64,000 bases of DNA, taken from contig NZ_WHJH01000003.1 of the NCBI RefSeq assembly GCF_011682145.1, positions 1 through 64,000 on the forward strand, given 5' to 3'. The translations under genes were made by a program, and so were the position numbers. This DNA comes from Massilia mucilaginosa. Lineage in GTDB: Bacteria; Pseudomonadota; Gammaproteobacteria; Burkholderiales; Burkholderiaceae_D. How positions within the stretch are numbered: position 1 is the stretch's first letter; each line of letters starts with the position of its first letter. Below, piece after piece: positions 27,138 to 36,162 of this stretch. The notes below the pieces were generated by a model that was not told the DNA's origin, made no database searches, and worked only from the letters and a program-made list of their open reading frames with translations.

Positions 27138-30100
27138 TTGAATACAACAAAACGGATCGTGTGCGTGGCGATTCTTGCAGCCTTCGCCGGGTGCGGCGGC
27201 GGATCCGGCAATAACAACGTCGTCGGGACGCTTGGCGACGCCATGCAGCCCGGTGCCGCCACGCCGCCGGAGGCCGCTACGCCAGCCGTGCCCGAGGTGA
27301 CGCCAGGCGCCCCCGTGCCCCCGGTTAGCGGCACGCCCCCGGTCGATAACGTGCCCCCGGTGGGCGATACGCTTCCACCCGGCACCGTCATTCCCGATGG
27401 CTACCTGCCCCCGGTCAGCGGCGTGCAGCCAGGCGCCAGCGCGCCCGAGGCTGCCGTACCGCCGGCAGTGAGCGTGCCTCCGGTCGTCGTGCCGCCAGCG
27501 GTCGTCGCGCCGCCAGTTGCCGTCGCGCCGCCAGCCGTCGTCGTGCCGCCAGCGGCCGTGGTGCCGCCAGCGGTCGTGGTGCCCCCGGTGGTCGTGCCGC
27601 CGGTGGCCATACCGCCAACGGTCGGCGTGCCTCCTGTCGTGAGCGTGCCGCCGGTGATCGTCCCGCCGGCGCCGGCCCTTGCTTTCCCTGAACCAAACTC
27701 GGCCATATACGACCGCGGCACGGCGCTCGCTTTCTACGACACTACCGCCAATGGCCAGCCGCGTGCCGTACGCAAAGACCTGCAAGGGCCGTTCGGCGCA
27801 ATGGTCCAGTTCGTTCAGAGCCACGTTGTCAACCCGACCGGCAACGAAGCGGCGAATTTGCCGCGTCTGACCACCGAGCGCGATGCACTGCTCCTGATTA
27901 CCCCCGACCCCGCTTTGGGCAATGTGGAAACCCTGCAACTGACCGTGACGGTGGATGGCGCCGCCAGGCCGCTGCTGGCCATGCGCGCGCCGCAGGCTTT
28001 GTTCACGGCCGACCGCCCCGGCACCGACGAGCGTCACGACGTGGTGTACTCGCACAAGGCCTGGTCGGTCGTGCTGCCCTGGAACTGGGTCAAGCCGGGC
28101 ATGACCTTGAGCGTCCGTGACGACAAGGGCCGCACCGGCACGCTCGGCGCTGCCGCGATCGACTTCGCCGCACCTGCCGAACTTGTCATCGCCAGCATCC
28201 AGCTCGGCATGCTCGCCGACCCGCCGGCCAGCAGCGGCCACTACATGCTGACCGATGCCGCCGCCGCCGCCACCGACTACTTCCAGACGGTCCCGGTATC
28301 GAAGCTGACCGTGGCCGCCTACGAGCCGGTCAAGCTGACCCGCGTCATGGTCTCGAGCGGCGTCATCTACGATGTGGCCAGCGCCACCAGCGGCGACGTC
28401 TACGGCGGCGACATGCGTGCCGATACGGCCAAGTCCACCTTCAGTACCGGCATCAACATGGCGAACTGGGGCGTTACCAGCTCGAATATGCAAAGCCAGA
28501 AACAGCCGCACATCACCCAGGCGGCGACCATCCATCATGCGCGCGGCAAGTACACCAACGGCCTCGTCACTCACGGCCTGAGCGGCGGCAATGGGATCCT
28601 GACCCTGATCGACTCGGTGGGTAACGAATTCAGCCATGAGATCGGCCATCATTACGGGCTCGGCCACTATCCTGGCCAGGTCGGCGCCAACTGTTTCGAT
28701 TGCGCGCATCACCATGACAGCGGCTGGGGTTTCATTGCCAACCGCAACCATATGCGCGCCAACCTGAACTGGGGCAGCAAGAGCCTGGGCGACGGCAGCA
28801 ACGGCGTTCCCAATTTTGCCAAGCTGTACCCGTTCGGATGGGACTCGATGGCCGGCGGCTTTTCGTCGAGCAGCATGTCGCGCTACACCCACTACACCGG
28901 CTACAGCACCAGGCACAAGATCCAGCCGGCGCTGAACAAAGCGGTGTTCTCCGCGGACTCGCCGACCGGCTACCGCAAGTGGAATGCCACCATCCGTGCC
29001 ATGGAGAACACTGCGCCGGCGCTGCCAAGTTCGACTACCGAGTGGTACAACACGAGCGACGGCAAATTTGCGCCACCACGCAAGCATGGCGTGCCGGTCT
29101 GGACCATTCTCGGCGGCTACGACCCGGTCGCCGCAGTCGGTCTGCTCTACCCGGCCGCCCGCGGCAACTGGGGCAACACCTTCGACCTGCCGCAGCCGGT
29201 CGCGAATGCCAGTGCGCGCCAATGCTGGCTGAGCGTCGACTATGCCGCCGCGCCGAGCAAGAAGATTACGCTGGCGCCCAACCGGATGGGCGTCAACGCC
29301 AACAAACTGCACGTCCAGCTGGCCCAGGATGAGCAGCCGACCCAGGCGAAGCTGTTCTGCCAGGAACCGGGCGCGACAGCCAAGGAACTGTCCGCGATCG
29401 CCATTCCCGGCAATCTTGCCGCCATGGCGCCGGCAGTGCGGGTCGGGCGCGAGTTCGGCTACGCGGCGCTGCGCAAGGCTGAAATGCCGCGCTTCCAGAC
29501 GGCACTGCTGGCATTGTCCGGAAGCAAAGTACTGGCACTCGACACCAGCACGGCCCTGTTATTCGACAGTTATGCGGACAACTTTGCCAACGAATTGAGC
29601 AGCGCAGCACGGGCCCAGCTCGAACGCTATCAGGCCCAGAACGATGTCGCGCGCCGCCTGAACCGCTGGATGTTTGCGTACGCCGCCAAGCTGGAGCAGA
29701 AGGATCCCGCGGCCCAAAGCGCCTTGCTCGCACTGATCGAGAAACTGGGATTGAAAAGCACGCCGCAGATGCCGGCCGGCCAGTTGATCAAGAACGGAAG
29801 CAATTGCCTGAAGACTGAAACGGTCGGCAACGCATTGCAACTGACTATTTCGAATGCGGCCGGCTGCAGCGGTCAGCAAACCGAAAGCTGGGTGCAGGAC
29901 GCCGCCGGCCGCATCCGTAGCGGGGCCAGGCTCGACCAGTGCCTGACCGACATGGGCGGCAGCAATCGCGTGACCCTGTCGACCTGCAGCCCGCGTGCCG
30001 ACAACCAGGTATGGGATACCACCGTGGCGGGGGCGGTCAAGCGCGGTACCCGCTGTTTCGACCTGGCCAATGGCTTCCTGACCAACGGCCGTGGCAACCT

Positions 30101-30218
30101 CATCACTTATGGATGTACCGGCAACGCCAATCAGAAGTGGACGGGGCTGACCATGAGCGAGAACTTGCTGTTGCCGCTCACCGATGCGGCGAACGTGAAA
30201 AACTTGCCGTCCAGGTAA
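27138..30218 (+). CDS. M66 (StcE-like) zinc metalloprotease lipoprotein with C-terminal ricin-type domain
   Basis: 1026 residues. Start TTG at 27138 (AGGAG upstream) gives a lipoprotein signal ending AFAGC-GGG, cysteine 19 being the likely lipidation site. Residues about 35-185 are a low-complexity Pro/Val/Ala linker with many VVPPAV-type repeats. Then comes a beta-rich region, and a catalytic domain with HEIGHHYGLGH at residues 500-510, the HExxHxxGxxH zinc site of M66 peptidases such as StcE and dictomallein. The C-terminal 120 residues have two QxW-like repeats (DNQVWDTT, NQKWTGL) typical of ricin B-type beta-trefoil sugar binders. StcE cleaves mucin-type glycoproteins; a glycoprotein or cell-wall substrate here is inference. 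Confidence 0.85.
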   Translation: MNTTKRIVCVAILAAFAGCGGGSGNNNVVGTLGDAMQPGAATPPEAATPAVPEVTPGAPVPPVSGTPPVDNVPPVGDTLPPGTVIPDGYLPPVSGVQPGASAPEAAVPPAVSVPPVVVPPAVVAPPVAVAPPAVVVPPAAVVPPAVVVPPVVVPPVAIPPTVGVPPVVSVPPVIVPPAPALAFPEPNSAIYDRGTALAFYDTTANGQPRAVRKDLQGPFGAMVQFVQSHVVNPTGNEAANLPRLTTERDALLLITPDPALGNVETLQLTVTVDGAARPLLAMRAPQALFTADRPGTDERHDVVYSHKAWSVVLPWNWVKPGMTLSVRDDKGRTGTLGAAAIDFAAPAELVIASIQLGMLADPPASSGHYMLTDAAAAATDYFQTVPVSKLTVAAYEPVKLTRVMVSSGVIYDVASATSGDVYGGDMRADTAKSTFSTGINMANWGVTSSNMQSQKQPHITQAATIHHARGKYTNGLVTHGLSGGNGILTLIDSVGNEFSHEIGHHYGLGHYPGQVGANCFDCAHHHDSGWGFIANRNHMRANLNWGSKSLGDGSNGVPNFAKLYPFGWDSMAGGFSSSSMSRYTHYTGYSTRHKIQPALNKAVFSADSPTGYRKWNATIRAMENTAPALPSSTTEWYNTSDGKFAPPRKHGVPVWTILGGYDPVAAVGLLYPAARGNWGNTFDLPQPVANASARQCWLSVDYAAAPSKKITLAPNRMGVNANKLHVQLAQDEQPTQAKLFCQEPGATAKELSAIAIPGNLAAMAPAVRVGREFGYAALRKAEMPRFQTALLALSGSKVLALDTSTALLFDSYADNFANELSSAARAQLERYQAQNDVARRLNRWMFAYAAKLEQKDPAAQSALLALIEKLGLKSTPQMPAGQLIKNGSNCLKTETVGNALQLTISNAAGCSGQQTESWVQDAAGRIRSGARLDQCLTDMGGSNRVTLSTCSPRADNQVWDTTVAGAVKRGTRCFDLANGFLTNGRGNLITYGCTGNANQKWTGLTMSENLLLPLTDAANVKNLPSR

Positions 30219-30244
30219 GGCGCCGGCGCGGCCTTCCTGGTCGT

Positions 30245-30267
30245 GAGGGGCGGAAAATCCGGCCCTT
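30245..30267. terminator. Hairpin between convergent protease and LysR genes
   Basis: AGGGGCGGA-AAA(A)-TCCGGCCCT, one mismatch, in the 47-bp gap between two convergent stops. Small and without a U-tract, so weak support. Confidence 0.3.
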
Positions 30268-31225
30268 ATCCGCCCTGGATGAAATCTTCCGCTACCTGCC
30301 CGATGTCGGGATAAATCCATTCCGCCTCGATGCAGTCGGCCGCGTGCTGGCCGATGAAACGCACCAGCTCGCGCGCCGCATACGGCAGGCGCCGGTCGCG
30401 CGGGGCCACCAGGTACCAGTTGCTTTCCAGCGGAAAACCGTCGACATCGAGCACCGCAAGCCGCTCGCGTCCCTCCTGCAAGGTGTGCTCGGAAATCACC
30501 GACAAGCCCAGTCCAGAGGCGACGCTGAGGCGGATCGCTTCGTTGCTCTCGATTTCCATGCTTTTCTCCAATCCCAGCCCGCGTCCGGACAGCCACGCTT
30601 CGAACATCATGCGCGTGGCCGAACCGGGCTCGCGCATCAGGAAGCGCTCGCCGGCCAGGCGCGCGAACGGCAGCCTGGCCACGCCGGCCGCCCAGTGCCC
30701 CAACGGCGCAATCAGTTGCAATGGGTTCTTGAGCATGCGCGCGCTGCGCACCGACGGGCCGCTCGGCGGATGGCTGAACAGATACAAGTCGTCTTCGCGC
30801 TTGTCGAAACGTTCCAGCACCCTGGCCCGGTTGGCCACACTCAGACGCACCTCGACGTTCGGATAGCTGGCCGCAAACGGTCCGAGCAGGCGCGGCAGCA
30901 CATATTTGGCCGTGGTGACCACGCAGATCCGCGCATGCCCGGCGTGACCGCCCCGGGCGCGCTCCAGGAACCCGGCGAAGTCGTCGAAACGGTCGAGCAC
31001 ATCGCAGGCGGCCCGGTACAGCTCGCGTCCGGCCAGGGTCGGCTCCATGCGCGCGGTGCCGCTCTCGAACAGGGGCTCGCCGACCGCTTCGGCCAGCCGT
31101 TTGAGCTGCAGCGATACGGTCGGCTGGGTCAGGTGCAGCACGCGCGCCGCCGCCGAGACACTGGCGCAGCGCACCACCTCCACATACACCTGCAACAGCC
31201 GGAAACTCAGGTGCCGCACATTCAT
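30266..31225 (-). CDS. LysR-family transcriptional regulator
   Basis: 319 residues. N-terminal winged helix-turn-helix (about 5-65: LRL-like start, SVSAAARVLHLTQPTVSLQLKRLAEAVGEPLFE) and a two-lobed effector domain (about 95-300). It is divergent from an SbtA-like permease with 92 bp between starts, the usual layout for a LysR regulator and its target. LysR proteins of the CmpR/CbbR type control carbon uptake and fixation genes; whether this one responds to such a signal is not shown. Confidence 0.92.
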   Translation of the reverse strand: MNVRHLSFRLLQVYVEVVRCASVSAAARVLHLTQPTVSLQLKRLAEAVGEPLFESGTARMEPTLAGRELYRAACDVLDRFDDFAGFLERARGGHAGHARICVVTTAKYVLPRLLGPFAASYPNVEVRLSVANRARVLERFDKREDDLYLFSHPPSGPSVRSARMLKNPLQLIAPLGHWAAGVARLPFARLAGERFLMREPGSATRMMFEAWLSGRGLGLEKSMEIESNEAIRLSVASGLGLSVISEHTLQEGRERLAVLDVDGFPLESNWYLVAPRDRRLPYAARELVRFIGQHAADCIEAEWIYPDIGQVAEDFIQGG

Positions 31226-31317
31226 TGACGATTCTCTATGGGCAGTGGTTGAACAATTTATTATCCAATATACGTAACTTTCGGCAAACTCGCCATCCTG
31301 TCTTTGCCGGAGTGCAC

Positions 31318-32250
31318 ATGTTAGATATCGTCATTGCTTTTTTCGCGCTCGGGCTGGCCGCCGGGCTGGTCAAGTCGGACCTGAAAGTCCCGGTGGCGAT
31401 CTACGACACCCTGGCGATCCTGCTGATGCTGGTGCTCGGCCTGAAAGGCGGGATGGCCTTGCACGGCGCCTTGAGCGCGGCCCTGCTGCCGGAACTGCTG
31501 GCGGTCGCCGCGCTCGGCCTGGTGCTGCCGGTCGTGTGCTATCCGCTGCTGCGGCGGCTGGTGCGGCTCTCCGCCGACGATGCCAGCAGCGTCGCGGCCC
31601 ACTACGGCTCGGTCAGCGCCGGCACCTTTGCCGTCGTGGTGGCCATGGCCGAACGCGCCGGCCTGGCGCTGGCGCCGCAGACCACCTTGTACCTGGTGAT
31701 GCTGGAGCTACCCGCGATCGTGCTGATGCTGCTGTGGCAGCGCCATCTGAGCGGCCGCGACGGTGGCACGCGGGTGCTGTGGGAAGCGCTCACCAGCCGC
31801 GGCGTGCTGCTCCTCGGCGGCGGCGTGCTGATCGGCTATCTGTATGGCCCGGTGGGGCTGGCGCCCCTGAAGCCGGTGCTGATCGACGGCTTCAAGACCA
31901 TGCTCTCGCTGTACTTGCTGGAAATGGGCCTGTGCACCGCGCGCAGCTTCGCGGCGTCATCGCCGCTGCGCCACTGGCGCCTGATGCTGTTCGCCGCGCT
32001 GGCCCCGTTCGCGCTGGCCTGGGGCGGGATCGCCGTCGCGCTGATGCTGCAACTGCCGGAAGGCAGCGCCCTGGTGCTGGCCGCGCTGGCCGCCAGCGCC
32101 TCGTACATCGCCGCGCCGGCCGCGATCCGCAGCGCCATTCCGCATGCCGACCTGGGACTGGCCACCTTGGCCACCTTGGGCATCACGTTCCCCGTCAATG
32201 TGCTCGCCGGCCTGCCTGTCTATCAGCGCTGGGTGCACTATGTTTACTGA
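31318..32250 (+). CDS. SbtA-like sodium-dependent bicarbonate permease family protein
   Basis: 310 residues, almost entirely hydrophobic, with about ten membrane segments in two halves, starting MLDIVIAFFALGLAAGLVKSDL. SVSAGTFAVVVAM and SASYIAAPAAIRSAIPHADLG match the two repeated signature regions of the SbtA family. In cyanobacteria SbtA imports bicarbonate with sodium; substrates of proteobacterial members are mostly untested. The ATG at 31318 has GGAG 6 nt upstream; an earlier in-frame codon at 31225 would overlap the regulator start. No SbtB-like PII partner gene is adjacent. Confidence 0.85.
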   Translation: MLDIVIAFFALGLAAGLVKSDLKVPVAIYDTLAILLMLVLGLKGGMALHGALSAALLPELLAVAALGLVLPVVCYPLLRRLVRLSADDASSVAAHYGSVSAGTFAVVVAMAERAGLALAPQTTLYLVMLELPAIVLMLLWQRHLSGRDGGTRVLWEALTSRGVLLLGGGVLIGYLYGPVGLAPLKPVLIDGFKTMLSLYLLEMGLCTARSFAASSPLRHWRLMLFAALAPFALAWGGIAVALMLQLPEGSALVLAALAASASYIAAPAAIRSAIPHADLGLATLATLGITFPVNVLAGLPVYQRWVHYVY

Positions 32251-32365
32251 TCCGGCATGTGTGAACGCCCGCCTTGAACAGAGGTGGTAATTGAATAGAT
32301 TTGTTGCCCCGACGATGCGTACAATCCGTCCTGGCAATATTCCTATTATTTCTAAAATTCTAAAA

Positions 32366-33109
32366 ATGAAAAAAATACTCTCGTTAGCGCTTCTGCCGAT
32401 CTTCGTTGCCTGTGGCGGCGGTGGGTCGGACTCGTCCGGTTCCGGATCAACTACGCTGCCGGTTGCGAATCCAGCGGAGATCAACGTCGCTGAAGCGGTC
32501 AAGAACTTTTTGAGTACGACCAAGACCACGTCGAATATTCCGTCCACCGGCACGGACGGCGGCACGGCGGCGTTGATCGTTCGTACGGAAGAGGCGCATC
32601 CCTTCGTGACCAATGGCGTTTCCGTGCCAACGACGTCGGCGAAGGTGGTGCAGTTCCAGCGCAGCGGCACCAACGGCAAGTTGGCGTATCAGACTATTTG
32701 GAAACTGCACTTCGACGCCCAGTTCAAACCTGTCGGCGTGGCGATCGGCGACCAATTTGCGCGCTACAACGAATGCATGACGGTGAAAACGAAGAACGAT
32801 CTGCCAGTGTTGAGCAGTGGTTCCGGAACCTATTTTTCCGGTGCGAAGACCATGAGCTACGATGAAACATTCAGAGCGGCCAAGTATGCCCACTACTGCG
32901 ATCCGTCGCTCGATTCGAACAACGACGTCGAGTGGTCCGTGCTGAAGTCGGGAGACAAGCTGTACGCTTGCACCACATTCCCACGGCTCTCCACCGCACC
33001 GCGCACGCGCATCTGCCAACAGTCCAATGCTGCGGGCGTGCTCGGGACATCGATCCTGGCGACGGTATACGACATCAACAACCAGCCTGTTGCCGATTAC
33101 AAGTTGTAG
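32366..33109 (+). CDS. Hypothetical lipoprotein
   Basis: 247 residues, starting MKKILSLALLPIFVAC-GGGGSD: a lipoprotein signal with cysteine 16 as lipid site and a Gly/Ser spacer. I recognise no family. The mature part (about 40-247) is mixed alpha/beta, with four cysteines (in NECMTV, AHYCDPS, YACTTF and RICQQS) that could form disulfides, and no catalytic pattern. The start at 32366 is chosen because it begins the signal peptide; upstream in-frame codons add a non-hydrophobic leader. It lies alone between the SbtA-like gene and dsbD; the nearby DsbD could serve its disulfides, but that is speculation. Confidence 0.75.
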   Translation: MKKILSLALLPIFVACGGGGSDSSGSGSTTLPVANPAEINVAEAVKNFLSTTKTTSNIPSTGTDGGTAALIVRTEEAHPFVTNGVSVPTTSAKVVQFQRSGTNGKLAYQTIWKLHFDAQFKPVGVAIGDQFARYNECMTVKTKNDLPVLSSGSGTYFSGAKTMSYDETFRAAKYAHYCDPSLDSNNDVEWSVLKSGDKLYACTTFPRLSTAPRTRICQQSNAAGVLGTSILATVYDINNQPVADYKL

Positions 33110-33381
33110 GAAAAACGCCAGCAGTCGCTTCGCGTCTTGCCGATCGGTCAGGCGCTACGCGATTGCGGCGCGCTTGACCGATTGATCGGCCTTGTTCGGG
33201 AATGGAAACTGCGCGCCGACTGGCAACTTTCCCGGCGGCGCGCAATGCACCTCTCTCCTGACGCGCGGCCGCTTCCGCGATGCGCAAACCGGCTACCGTC
33301 GGCTGCCGGCTGTGTGACCCATCGCAGACGGGAACTCTTCCCCGGGTGTACTATTCTGCTTCGCATCCCGCTAAGGAAGTC

Positions 33382-35217
33382 ATGTTTGCCTTTTCGTTGA
33401 AAGCGCCGGCCCAGGCCTTCGCGCTGTTTCTGCTTGCCCTCGCATTCCTGTTCGCCGCCCCCGCGCGCGCGGAAGAAGACTACCTCGCGCCCGAAGTCGC
33501 CTTCAAGTTCTCGGCGCGCATGGTCGACCCGCAAACCATCGCCGTCACCTACGACATCGCCGACGGCTACTATATGTACCGCGAGCGCTTCAAATTCACG
33601 GCCGCCAACGCCACCCTCGGCGCCCCGGTCATCCCGGCCGGCAAGATCAAGTTCGACGAAACCTTCCAGAAGGACGTCGAAAGCTACCGCAAGAGCGTCA
33701 CCATCACCATCCCGGTCGAGTCGTCCGGCATGTTCACTTTGACCGCTTCCTCGCAGGGCTGCGCCGACGCCGGCCTGTGCTACGCGCCGCAGGACGCGGT
33801 CGCGCGCCTGGTCGGTTCCGGCGGCTCGTCGCCCGTGCCCGGCATGAAGCCCGGCATTGCCATCCCCGGCGCCACCCAGCCGATGCAGGACAGCGGCAAC
33901 CCGGCCATCCTCGACCGGCCCGCCGGCGCACCTGCCAGCGCCACCTTCACACCGGCCCCGGCCAGCGGCGACGGCGCCGCGCTGCTCGGCGGCGGCAAGC
34001 TGTGGCTGATCATTCCAGCCTTCATCGTGCTCGGTCTCGGGCTGTCGTTTACCCCCTGCGTGCTGCCGATGGTGCCGATCCTGGCGTCCATCATCGTCGG
34101 CGAAGGCAAGGGCACCACGCGCGCGCGCGGCTTCATCCTGGCGCTGGCCTATTCGCTGGGCATGGCCCTGGTCTACACCGCGCTCGGCGTGGCCGCCGGC
34201 CTGATGGGCGAAGGCCTGGCCGCCGAGCTGCAAAAACCGTGGATCCTGATCGGCGTCGGCATCATGATCGTCGGCCTGTCGCTGTCGATGTTCGGCGTCT
34301 ACGAGCTGCAAGTGCCCACTTTCCTGCAAAGCCGCCTGGCCAGCGCGTCCGACCGCCAGTCGGCCGGCAAGCTCGCCGGCGTGTTCGTCATGGGCGCCAT
34401 TTCGGCCCTGATCGTCGGCCCCTGCGTGGCGGCCCCGCTGGCCGGCGCGCTGACCTTCATCTTCCAGACCCGCGACGGCGTCATCGGCGGCGTGGCCCTG
34501 TTCTCGCTGGCGGTGGGCATGAGCATTCCGCTGCTGCTGGTCGGCCTGTCGGCCGGTTCCCTGCTGCCGCGTACCGGCGGCTGGATGAACAAGGTCAAGA
34601 AATTCTTCGGCGTGAGCATGCTCGGCATGGCCTTGTGGATCACCTCGCCAGTGCTGGCGCCGCTGCTGCAAATGCTGCTGTGGAGCGCGCTGCTGCTCGG
34701 CTACGGCGTCTATCTCTTGCGCGATACCCGCCACTGGGGTGCGATGGCGCTCGGGGCCGCCTTCGCCATCCTCGGCGCGGTGCAGCTGGTTGGCCTGGCC
34801 ACCGGCGGGCGCGATCCACTCGCGCCGCTGGCCCATCTGGGCGTGGGCGGGCAGCAGCATGGCCTGGCGTTCACGCGCATCAAGACCGTGGCCCAGCTCG
34901 ACGCCGCGCTGGCGCAAAACGCCGGCAAGACCGCGATGCTCGATTTTTATGCCGACTGGTGTGTGTCCTGCAAGGAGATGGAAAAACTGACCTTCGTCGA
35001 CGCGCGCGTCAAGCAGCAACTGGCGGGAAGCTTGCTGCTGCAGGTGGACGTGACCGCCAACGATGCCGACGACAAAGCCATGCTCAAGCGCTTCGGCCTG
35101 TTCGGGCCGCCGGGGATCATCCTGTTCGACAAGAGCGGCCGGGAAATCGCCGGCAGCCGCGTCATCGGCTATCAGAATGCGGACAAGTTCACGGTCTCGC
35201 TGAACAAGCTGAACTGA
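33382..35217 (+). CDS. dsbD: Thiol:disulfide interchange protein DsbD
   Basis: 611 residues. Signal peptide (about 1-30, ending APARA), periplasmic alpha domain with the redox pair C127/C133 (GCADAGLCY), eight-helix membrane domain with cysteines in TPCVLPMVP and GPCVAAPLAG, and a C-terminal thioredoxin-like domain with DWCVSCKEME (C527, C530). It carries electrons from cytoplasmic thioredoxin to periplasmic disulfide isomerase and to cytochrome c assembly. The start at 33382 has AAGGAAG upstream; an earlier frame from 33280 lacks a signal. It could supply reductant to the cytochrome c assembly genes further along. Confidence 0.96.
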   Translation: MFAFSLKAPAQAFALFLLALAFLFAAPARAEEDYLAPEVAFKFSARMVDPQTIAVTYDIADGYYMYRERFKFTAANATLGAPVIPAGKIKFDETFQKDVESYRKSVTITIPVESSGMFTLTASSQGCADAGLCYAPQDAVARLVGSGGSSPVPGMKPGIAIPGATQPMQDSGNPAILDRPAGAPASATFTPAPASGDGAALLGGGKLWLIIPAFIVLGLGLSFTPCVLPMVPILASIIVGEGKGTTRARGFILALAYSLGMALVYTALGVAAGLMGEGLAAELQKPWILIGVGIMIVGLSLSMFGVYELQVPTFLQSRLASASDRQSAGKLAGVFVMGAISALIVGPCVAAPLAGALTFIFQTRDGVIGGVALFSLAVGMSIPLLLVGLSAGSLLPRTGGWMNKVKKFFGVSMLGMALWITSPVLAPLLQMLLWSALLLGYGVYLLRDTRHWGAMALGAAFAILGAVQLVGLATGGRDPLAPLAHLGVGGQQHGLAFTRIKTVAQLDAALAQNAGKTAMLDFYADWCVSCKEMEKLTFVDARVKQQLAGSLLLQVDVTANDADDKAMLKRFGLFGPPGIILFDKSGREIAGSRVIGYQNADKFTVSLNKLN

Positions 35218-35238
35218 TCCGCACCGGCCCGGCGCCGC

Positions 35239-35916
35239 TTACGGCAGCTTGAAGTCGTCGTGTTCGGGCGTGCCGCCGAGCAGTTCGTCGAGACGGCCGC
35301 GCAGGCTGCGCGCCATCTCGCTGCCCTTGGCCTTGAGCACCGCTTCCAGGTATTGCAGGCGCAGCGCGCGGAAGTCGGCCACGTTGCTGCACTTTTCAAC
35401 CTTGAGCTGCAGCATGATGCCGCGCAGGCCGATGGTGCTCTTGATGGTCTGGTTGTAAAAATCGTACAGGTGACGGAAACGCGTGGCATCGTCGAGCTGG
35501 CTTTCGGCCAGCGCCTGCGGCGATTGCAGGGGGGAGCTGGCCACCTGCGGCAACGGCGCCGGCGCCGGTACCGGAGTGTCGTCGTGCAGATCGGCTTCCA
35601 GGTGGGCGCCCTCGACCCCGGCCGCGCGCCGGGCCAGCTGGCGCGCCCGCGCCGACATCGGCAGCTTCGATGACGGCCCCGCCAGATCCGGTTCCGGTTC
35701 GGACCCGCTGGCGAGGAAGATATAGCCCTCTTGCAGCAATTCCTTGACGCTGTCCCCGGTCACGCCCACGCCGGCAAAATTGCGCAGCAGGTCGTCGAGC
35801 GAATGGCGGCCGTCGATCATCACCAGCAAGGTGCGCAGGCGCGACGCCAGCTGGTGCTTGCGCGTGGAAATTTCCTCTCGACCCTTGTCGGTCTTGTCGT
35901 ACACCATTGTGCCCAT
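35239..35916 (-). CDS. Conserved hypothetical protein with wHTH-like N-terminus
   Basis: 225 residues, no signal or membrane segment. Residues about 1-70 (KGREEISTRKHQLASRLRTLLVMIDGRHSLDDLLRNF) look like a winged-helix fold of the kind that begins with Lys-Gly-Arg-Glu and ends in a short wing. A Pro/Ala-rich linker (about 72-140) follows, and a helical C-terminal region (about 140-225) with DDATRFRHLYDFYNQTIKSTIG. I do not recognise the family; a regulatory or adaptor role is only suggested by the fold. It is convergent with dsbD, 21 bp apart. Confidence 0.75.
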   Translation of the reverse strand: MGTMVYDKTDKGREEISTRKHQLASRLRTLLVMIDGRHSLDDLLRNFAGVGVTGDSVKELLQEGYIFLASGSEPEPDLAGPSSKLPMSARARQLARRAAGVEGAHLEADLHDDTPVPAPAPLPQVASSPLQSPQALAESQLDDATRFRHLYDFYNQTIKSTIGLRGIMLQLKVEKCSNVADFRALRLQYLEAVLKAKGSEMARSLRGRLDELLGGTPEHDDFKLP

Positions 35917-36080
35917 GCTGCCCCCGGATTGTGGTTTTTAGTGCCGCAGCCGGAAACTGGTTTTGGATTGCCGCGCGGATAGATTTTCCTCAGGATACAC
36001 CACGTTACACTTTGTGAGAATGCCGCAGCGCCTTTATTTGAGGCAGCCGGCAACAATTGCGGTGTAAGTACAACATTGTT

Positions 36081-36118
36081 AAAAAACAAGCCCTCCGCGC
36101 CGGGCTGGCGCGGAGGGC
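36081..36118 (-). terminator. Rho-independent terminator of the Spy-like gene
   Basis: Read on the minus strand: GCCCTCCGCGCC-agccc-GGCGCGGAGGGC followed by TTGTTTTTT. A perfect 12-bp stem with a T-run, 45 bp after the stop of the Spy-like gene. Confidence 0.92.
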
Positions 36119-36162
36119 TCGATTAGCGCTTGCGTGCCTCAAACGGCCGCGTGGGTGGCGCC

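Noticed and set aside
33110-33381. Gene or element between the orphan lipoprotein and dsbD
   Set aside because: Only an imperfect inverted repeat (ATCGGTCA near 33140 and TTGACCGAT near 33175) is present. No coding frame or clear terminator was seen.
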